Assembly (NCBI RefSeq): GCF_028713515.1
Contig: NZ_JAQTOD010000001.1
Span: forward strand, 558,001 to 622,000
Direction of reading: 5' to 3'
Source: Sulfurimonas sp.
GTDB lineage: Bacteria > Campylobacterota > Campylobacteria > Campylobacterales > Sulfurimonadaceae
Length of the DNA: 64,000 bases
Part shown: piece by piece, positions 62,023-64,000 of the stretch
Layout of the letters: each line of letters opens with the position of its first letter
Numbering within the stretch: position 1 is the first letter of the stretch
Notes under the pieces: model-generated
Database searches by the model: none
Seen by the model: the letters and a program-made list of their open reading frames with translations, nothing else
Told to the model about the DNA's origin: nothing
Translations under genes and position numbers: made by a program

Positions 62023-62151
62023 AACAAGCTTTTACCATTAGAAATATTAAAAGAAGCTAGATAAAAAAGAGTGGCTTTTATTTTGTGTATAGTTTAAGAA
62101 AATCAAACACCAATTGCTATATAAACTCACAATCTCTTTTATATAACAAGT

Positions 62152-62664
62152 CTAAAGGGGTGTTGTTTGTTTATGTGGATACAGTTTTCTTAGAGCAGTT
62201 CTTGAGGCTATATCAACAAAAGTAAATATTTTATCAATTTTATCTTTATTCTCTTTCTTTTTATGCCCTTTTACTTTTACAAACTCACAATCAATAGCAT
62301 CAATTGCTTTAAAAAACTCTCTATATATCTCATGATTTTTTATGCGCTTGTTTGTTTTGCTCATATAATCATTTTTTTTAAAGCGCTCTCGCCTATCTTT
62401 TAGGCTTATTGTATTTTGACAATCCGTATAGATGGTGAGCTTACAGCCATCGAGACTAATCTCACCTAAAGCCCACAAAAGAGTTTCAAGTTCAAGCTTT
62501 GAGGAGTTACTGTTTTCAAATCTCTTTATTTTCACATCATTCATAGATACTGCAAGATTCAGCTGATTTTCGCTCAGAAAGAGATAAGCTCCATAACCAA
62601 CATGCGTTTGTGGATTTATACTGCCATCCGTAAAGAGAAAAAATTTAGACTTATTATTTATCAC
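62152..62664 (-). CDS. RNase H-like nuclease
   Basis: 170 residues with the RNase H fold. Acidic catalytic positions are visible in FLFTDGSINPQ, SSKLELETLLWALGE, LTIYTDCQNTI and the C-terminal FTFVDIASR; the KVKGHK segment corresponds to the histidine loop. It is divergent from classic RnhA and could act on RNA-DNA hybrids, but it may be a second, specialised RNase H. It lies nine bases after the ferredoxin:thioredoxin-reductase-like gene. Confidence 0.75.
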   Translation of the reverse strand: MINNKSKFFLFTDGSINPQTHVGYGAYLFLSENQLNLAVSMNDVKIKRFENSNSSKLELETLLWALGEISLDGCKLTIYTDCQNTISLKDRRERFKKNDYMSKTNKRIKNHEIYREFFKAIDAIDCEFVKVKGHKKKENKDKIDKIFTFVDIASRTALRKLYPHKQTTPL

Positions 62665-62673
62665 TTATAGCTA

Positions 62674-63297
62674 CTAATCTTTAAGTTGTAGTGTTACTTC
62701 ATGATGGTCTTGATGCTCTGCTTGTGTAAATTTATAGTTACGGTAAGAGGCTATTTTCTCCAAATTTAGAACTTCTTGTTTTGTGGAGACAATTATCTTT
62801 AAAGAGTTCCCGCCATAACTATTTAGAGCAGATTTTAGCTGATGCATCGCGTCTGGGATAGGTAAATTTCGTCGAGGATCCAGTGGTTTGCCTCTTGCGT
62901 CAAGCACACCATCTTTTAGGTTCAATGGTACTTGATACTCTTGCATCAATCTTTTTGATGAAGCATTCCAGCCCGCTTTGTCCAAATCAGCCCTACCAAA
63001 CAGAGCACAATGACATGTTCCATACTCCCTAATCTCATCTTCAACAAATTCACAAGGACACATCATTTTTCTATTTAACACTGGATCACTTGATGGTTCA
63101 AAACATGGACAAAAGCGTTGTCCAAAAGTTGCTTCCATATCACTCAACCATACCTTAAGGTTTGTGCTCATCATCCAGCTAGGATTGAGAGCGTAGTTTT
63201 TCTGTGTTATATATTTTTGCATCCACTTATCTTGTTTTTTTACTTGGCGTCGATACTTCCATAGATCTTTAAAAAATCCTATCATCATTTTAAGCAC
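62674..63297 (-). CDS. Ferredoxin:thioredoxin-reductase-like protein with TusA-like C-terminal domain
   Basis: 207 residues from a GTG with AAGGA nine bases upstream; the longer in-frame extension looks non-coding. The cysteine pattern CPC...CPC...CHC (FCPCFEPSSDP, MCPCEFVEDEI, GTCHCALFGRADL) matches the catalytic subunit of FTR, with a [4Fe-4S] cluster next to an active disulfide. The C-terminal part (about 130-207, VLDARGKPLDPRRNLPIPDA, MHQLKSALN) resembles TusA, but the catalytic cysteine of its CPxP motif is replaced (LPIP). Role: probably thiol redox; partners unknown. Confidence 0.7.
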   Translation of the reverse strand: MLKMMIGFFKDLWKYRRQVKKQDKWMQKYITQKNYALNPSWMMSTNLKVWLSDMEATFGQRFCPCFEPSSDPVLNRKMMCPCEFVEDEIREYGTCHCALFGRADLDKAGWNASSKRLMQEYQVPLNLKDGVLDARGKPLDPRRNLPIPDAMHQLKSALNSYGGNSLKIIVSTKQEVLNLEKIASYRNYKFTQAEHQDHHEVTLQLKD

Positions 63298-63438
63298 TGT
63301 TGTTTTTCCTTTTTTTCTCTGAACGAGGCATATGTAGCTGCAATCATAGCCAAAGTTATACACCTTCACAGATATATGGTGCATTAAACAGATTTTACTA
63401 AATTGGGCTTTAATTGGTAAATCTCCACTAAAGTCATA

Positions 63439-63444
63439 TATAAT
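63439..63444 (+). promoter_or_regulatory. -10 box ahead of the DUF1003 gene
   Basis: TATAAT in GTCATATATAATGTTTC lies 52 bases before the GTG start, in the divergent gap with the FTR-like gene. Confidence 0.4.
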
Positions 63445-63496
63445 GTTTCTAAAATAGTATATCGAATTAAATATTTTAATTATCAAGGAGCATGTA

Positions 63497-64000
63497 GTGA
63501 ATATTGAAGATTCAGAAAAACAAAAAGCAAAAAATCACTATTTTCGCTTTCATCTGCCTCACTCTTACCTTTCATCTACATTTGGAAATGATTGGTTCTC
63601 TTTAAAAGCAGAAGCTTTTGCGCGGTTTTTTGGAACACCTTTTTTTCTAGTTGCACAAACAGCCATCGTTGCATTATGGATCACCATAAATGTTTTAGGG
63701 TTTACAAAATTTGACCAATACCCATTTATTCTTCTAAATCTTGCATTTAGCCTTCAGGCCGCATATGCAGCACCTCTCATACTCTTAGCACAAACGCGTC
63801 AAGCAGAACGAGACAAAGCAAATTCTGAAGCAGATGCAAAACATAGAGAAGCTATCGCACAGGAGAGCAAAGAGCGTGAAGTTTATGAAAGCGAACAAAC
63901 AGCACGCCTACTTGAGCTACTTCAAAAAAATACAGAATTAACTGAATTTACTAAAGAATTAAGCCTACATATAGAGTCTTTAACACGAGAAGTTCACGCT
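63497..64000 (+). CDS. DUF1003-family membrane protein (cut by window end)
   Basis: 168 codons are present and the frame is open at the window end. It starts at GTG with AAGGAG six bases upstream. After a soluble N-terminus the DUF1003 core follows: SLKAEAFARFFGTPFFLVAQ, TAIVALWITINVLGF (helix 1), YPFILLNLAFSLQAAYAAPL (helix 2) and LLAQTRQAERDKA, then a charged helical tail. The function of this two-helix family is not established. The C-terminal end is missing. Confidence 0.85.
   Translation, partial: MNIEDSEKQKAKNHYFRFHLPHSYLSSTFGNDWFSLKAEAFARFFGTPFFLVAQTAIVALWITINVLGFTKFDQYPFILLNLAFSLQAAYAAPLILLAQTRQAERDKANSEADAKHREAIAQESKEREVYESEQTARLLELLQKNTELTEFTKELSLHIESLTREVHA

Noticed and set aside
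63298-63486. N-terminal 63-codon extension of the FTR-like protein
   Set aside because: Composition is unlike a protein domain, and the GTG downstream has a spaced AAGGA; the interval holds a promoter for the opposite gene instead.

Overview
The window reads as chromosome of a chemolithoautotrophic Campylobacterota (epsilonproteobacterium) close to Sulfurimonas. The DNA is AT-rich with tightly packed, often overlapping genes. The order aroB-mscS-mtaB-ftsH-like is the one I recall from Helicobacter pylori, and hemL-atpZ and the RpoN-type promoter on rod genes also fit. The assignment rests on protein family resemblance read by eye, not on a search.

Layout. 1-4.1 kb (minus strand): purU (partial), a small coiled-coil protein, a TPR-like protein, leuB and leuD, then the flagellar rod genes flgG and flgF behind a likely sigma-54 promoter. 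4.1-9.4 kb: a truncated haemoglobin divergent from rpoD and a PAS-like protein, then hemL, an AtpZ-like protein and a membrane protein. 9.5-14.7 kb: a TonB-like protein converging on tamB/tamA. 14.7-19.9 kb: lpxD, ilvH, ilvB, ilvA and a CoA-binding protein. 20.1-23.7 kb: a three-gene sdhA-sdhB-sdhE quinone-linked succinate/fumarate enzyme.

23.8-28.9 kb is an accessory patch: a RelE/ParE-type toxin-antitoxin pair, several copies of a 25-33 bp repeat, a degenerate internally deleted mobile element, an unrecognised 318-residue membrane protein, an intact REP-associated (Y1/HUH) transposase with 33 bp inverted ends, an AraC/GyrI regulator, a GNAT acetyltransferase and a Phd/YoeB toxin-antitoxin pair. 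The degenerate and intact copies of the element bracket the 318-residue gene, as in a composite transposon.

29.0-35.6 kb (minus strand): mogA, bioV-like, an FtsH-like AAA+ protein whose zinc-protease motif is destroyed, mtaB, an MscS channel and aroB. 35.9-54.4 kb (minus strand) is one long gene run for storage polyglucose and upper glycolysis: gap, pgi, glgP, pgk, a sugar nucleotidyltransferase fused to a degenerate phosphomannomutase, two GH57 enzymes, galT, glgA, a ROK glucokinase, a second glgA and glgB. Most junctions overlap by 1-8 bases. No classical glgC is present. Together these can link triose phosphates to an alpha-1,4/1,6-glucan and back. An in-frame coding-like remnant follows the glgB stop.

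54.8-64.0 kb: a TrkA-C-type protein, a secreted coiled-coil/SH3 protein with 18-residue repeats, trmA, fliP, glmU (plus strand), selO, an RNase H-like protein, a ferredoxin:thioredoxin-reductase-like protein fused to a TusA-like domain, and the start of a DUF1003 membrane protein cut by the window end. No tRNA, rRNA, CRISPR array, prophage or replication origin was seen.
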